Virus record (IMG/VR): IMGVR_UViG_3300048768_000191 | Coordinates: 1 to 24,401 of that record | Length of the DNA: 24,401 nucleotides | From: a virus | Strand: one strand, 5' to 3' | In this document: piece after piece, positions 23,197 through 24,401 of the stretch | How the letters are laid out: each line of letters begins with the position of its first letter | How positions within the stretch are numbered: position 1 is the stretch's first letter | Made by a program: the position numbers and the translations under genes | Notes under the pieces: model-generated | Told to the model about the DNA's origin: nothing | Databases searched by the model: none | What the model saw: the letters and a program-made list of their open reading frames with translations, nothing else

Positions 23197-24401
23197 ATGG
23201 CTAACGACGATCTAAAAAGTAGTGTTGAGAAACTTAAAAATGCTCGTTCTCAAGTTGAGCAGGAGCGTATACTCAATGACTTGTATAAGGCTAGAGAAAA
23301 AAGCATTGGGGATATAAATAAAGCTACTTCAAAATCCAGGTCTATATCTTCGGAACAATTACAGAATACTGAAGAAGAATTAAAGTCTTTAAGTAAAAAA
23401 ATAGATAGATATAAGGTTTTAAATTCTTTAGGGAAAACTGATGCAAAAACAAAAGAAAAGCAGCGGAAATATGTTCAATCTCATCGAGCATCAGAAGTAG
23501 CAGAATATGAAGACATAATCAAGTTAACTAAAAAGCAACAACTTGCAGATAAAGCACGTTTAAGAAATCAAATCAAATATGTTGAGAAGAGATTCGAAGC
23601 AGAGAAAAAAACTATAGCTGCTGAAACGGCATTGGAACAAAAACAGAATAAAAAGAGAGAAGAATACGAAAAGAAATTTGGTTTTGGTGCTCCACGTAGA
23701 ATAGAAGAAAAAAGAGAACATATAGGAAAAGGCGGTGGAAGAGTTACAGGTAATATAGCGGGAGACTTAGATGATGCTTTAAGTAGTGTTTTTAAGCCTT
23801 TTAAGAATAAATCATTAAACCCTTTAAAATGGCTTAAAGGGGGATCTGATGCTGCTGAGGATATAGAAAAATCTAGTCAAAGTATGGCTGAATGGGCTGA
23901 AGCTTTATCAGGGTCAAAAGGAGCAGCTGGGTTAGGAGATGAAAAAGATATTCAAAAAGGTGCAGCTGATATTTTAGGTAATGCTATGAAGGGTGCCGGT
24001 AAGAATAAATCTTTAACAAAAGGAAGAACAGGAAAAGAGATTCAAAAAGGTGGTGCTGATATTATAGGGGAAGGGATAAAAGGTTCAGGTAAAAATAAAT
24101 CTTTGGTAAAAGGTAAACTTGAAAAAGATATTCAAGAAGGTACTGTTGGCATTATAGGAAATGCTTCGAAAGGTGCTGGTTTAGGTAAAGGAAAAGGGAT
24201 ATTAGGAAAAGTTGGTGTTGGGGGTGATGTTGGGGATGCTGGCGCTTCTTTCACTAAAGCTACTAAGGGATTAGGGATGATGGTTACAGTTGTTAAAGCA
24301 CTTTCAACGGCTTTAGGTATGTTAAGTAAAATGAGCTGGATTTTTGCAGTAATAGGGGCTATTTCAGCTTTAGTTTCCGCTGGTATAGAATTAGACAAAT
24401 T
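23197..24401 (+). CDS. Tail tape-measure protein, N-terminal part (3' partial)
   Basis: The frame is open from the ATG at 23197 to the right edge (401 residues visible); a weak TAGGA site precedes it. Residues 1-160 are almost entirely charged helix (QVEQERILNDLYKAREKSI, EEELKSLSKKIDRYKVL), typical of tape-measure coiled coils. Residues ~170-330 are Gly/Lys-rich, including three near-identical 30-residue units. After that comes a hydrophobic segment (WIFAVIGAISALVSAGIEL, from ~380), as in tape-measure proteins that insert in the membrane during DNA entry. Gene order (tube, two chaperone-like genes, then this) supports the call. Full length, and hence tail length, cannot be judged from this window. 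Confidence 0.7.
   Translation, partial: MANDDLKSSVEKLKNARSQVEQERILNDLYKAREKSIGDINKATSKSRSISSEQLQNTEEELKSLSKKIDRYKVLNSLGKTDAKTKEKQRKYVQSHRASEVAEYEDIIKLTKKQQLADKARLRNQIKYVEKRFEAEKKTIAAETALEQKQNKKREEYEKKFGFGAPRRIEEKREHIGKGGGRVTGNIAGDLDDALSSVFKPFKNKSLNPLKWLKGGSDAAEDIEKSSQSMAEWAEALSGSKGAAGLGDEKDIQKGAADILGNAMKGAGKNKSLTKGRTGKEIQKGGADIIGEGIKGSGKNKSLVKGKLEKDIQEGTVGIIGNASKGAGLGKGKGILGKVGVGGDVGDAGASFTKATKGLGMMVTVVKALSTALGMLSKMSWIFAVIGAISALVSAGIELDK
23941..24210 (+). repeat. Three 90-bp coding repeats in the tape-measure gene
   Basis: Units begin at 23941, 24031 and 24121, exactly 90 bases (30 residues) apart. Each has the pattern K-x-I-Q-x-G-x-x-x-I-x-G-x-x-x-K-G-x-G. Units 1 and 2 also share GKNKSL; the third is diverged after its first 20 residues. 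Confidence 0.85.

Noticed and set aside
1-24401. Alternative genetic code (stop reassignment, as in some huge phages).
   Set aside because: TAA, TAG and TGA all occur as natural gene ends (e.g. TGA at 7075, TAG at 8150, 12198 and 23188), and no coding frame is broken by any of them.
1-24401. tRNA genes.
   Set aside because: No cloverleaf with a T-arm consensus was recognised by eye in the intergenic regions; this is not an exhaustive scan.

Overview
This window looks like part of the late (virion) region of a large tailed phage with a contractile tail (myovirus type, possibly a jumbo or huge phage). The evidence is one strand of tightly packed genes in classical myovirus order: a neck-like protein, tail sheath, tail tube, two tail-assembly-chaperone-like genes and a tape-measure protein that runs off the right edge. 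Beta-helix and FnIII-type structural proteins lie upstream. All convincing genes are on the + strand. The DNA is AT-rich, and TAA, TAG and TGA all end genes, so there is no sign of stop-codon reassignment. The host cannot be named. A small lipoprotein-like gene would fit a diderm host, but this is weak evidence.

Layout: 3-1577 is a gene cut by the left edge, encoding a LAGLIDADG homing endonuclease joined to a DNA methyltransferase. 1640-7075 is a translationally coupled trio of structural genes: a small Thr-Gly-rich protein, a right-handed beta-helix protein, and an FnIII-type protein interrupted by an intein. 7110-8150 is a GT-B glycosyltransferase. 8181-8606 holds two small exported proteins. 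8673-11148 holds three charged, coiled-coil or zinc-ribbon proteins. 11185-12198 is an actin/Hsp70-fold protein. 12199-14230 is a mobile unit: a folded leader RNA, a seven-repeat zinc-finger endonuclease and a strong terminator. 14284-24401 is the tail module.

Three selfish nucleases of different design sit within 14 kb: the LAGLIDADG-methyltransferase fusion, the LAGLIDADG intein carrying an AP2-like domain, and the zinc-repeat PD-(D/E)XK-like enzyme. The nonamer CATATAAAA occurs five times, each time just upstream of a gene, with near matches before three more; it may be a phage-specific late promoter element.

The most unusual items are a perfect 43-bp palindrome inside the sheath coding sequence, interleaved (pseudoknot-forming) complementary segments before the zinc-repeat endonuclease, an actin-like protein lacking the usual acidic residues of its second phosphate motif, and a beta-rich module that recurs in several unrelated structural proteins. 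Functional calls rest on motif recognition and gene order only; no database search was possible.
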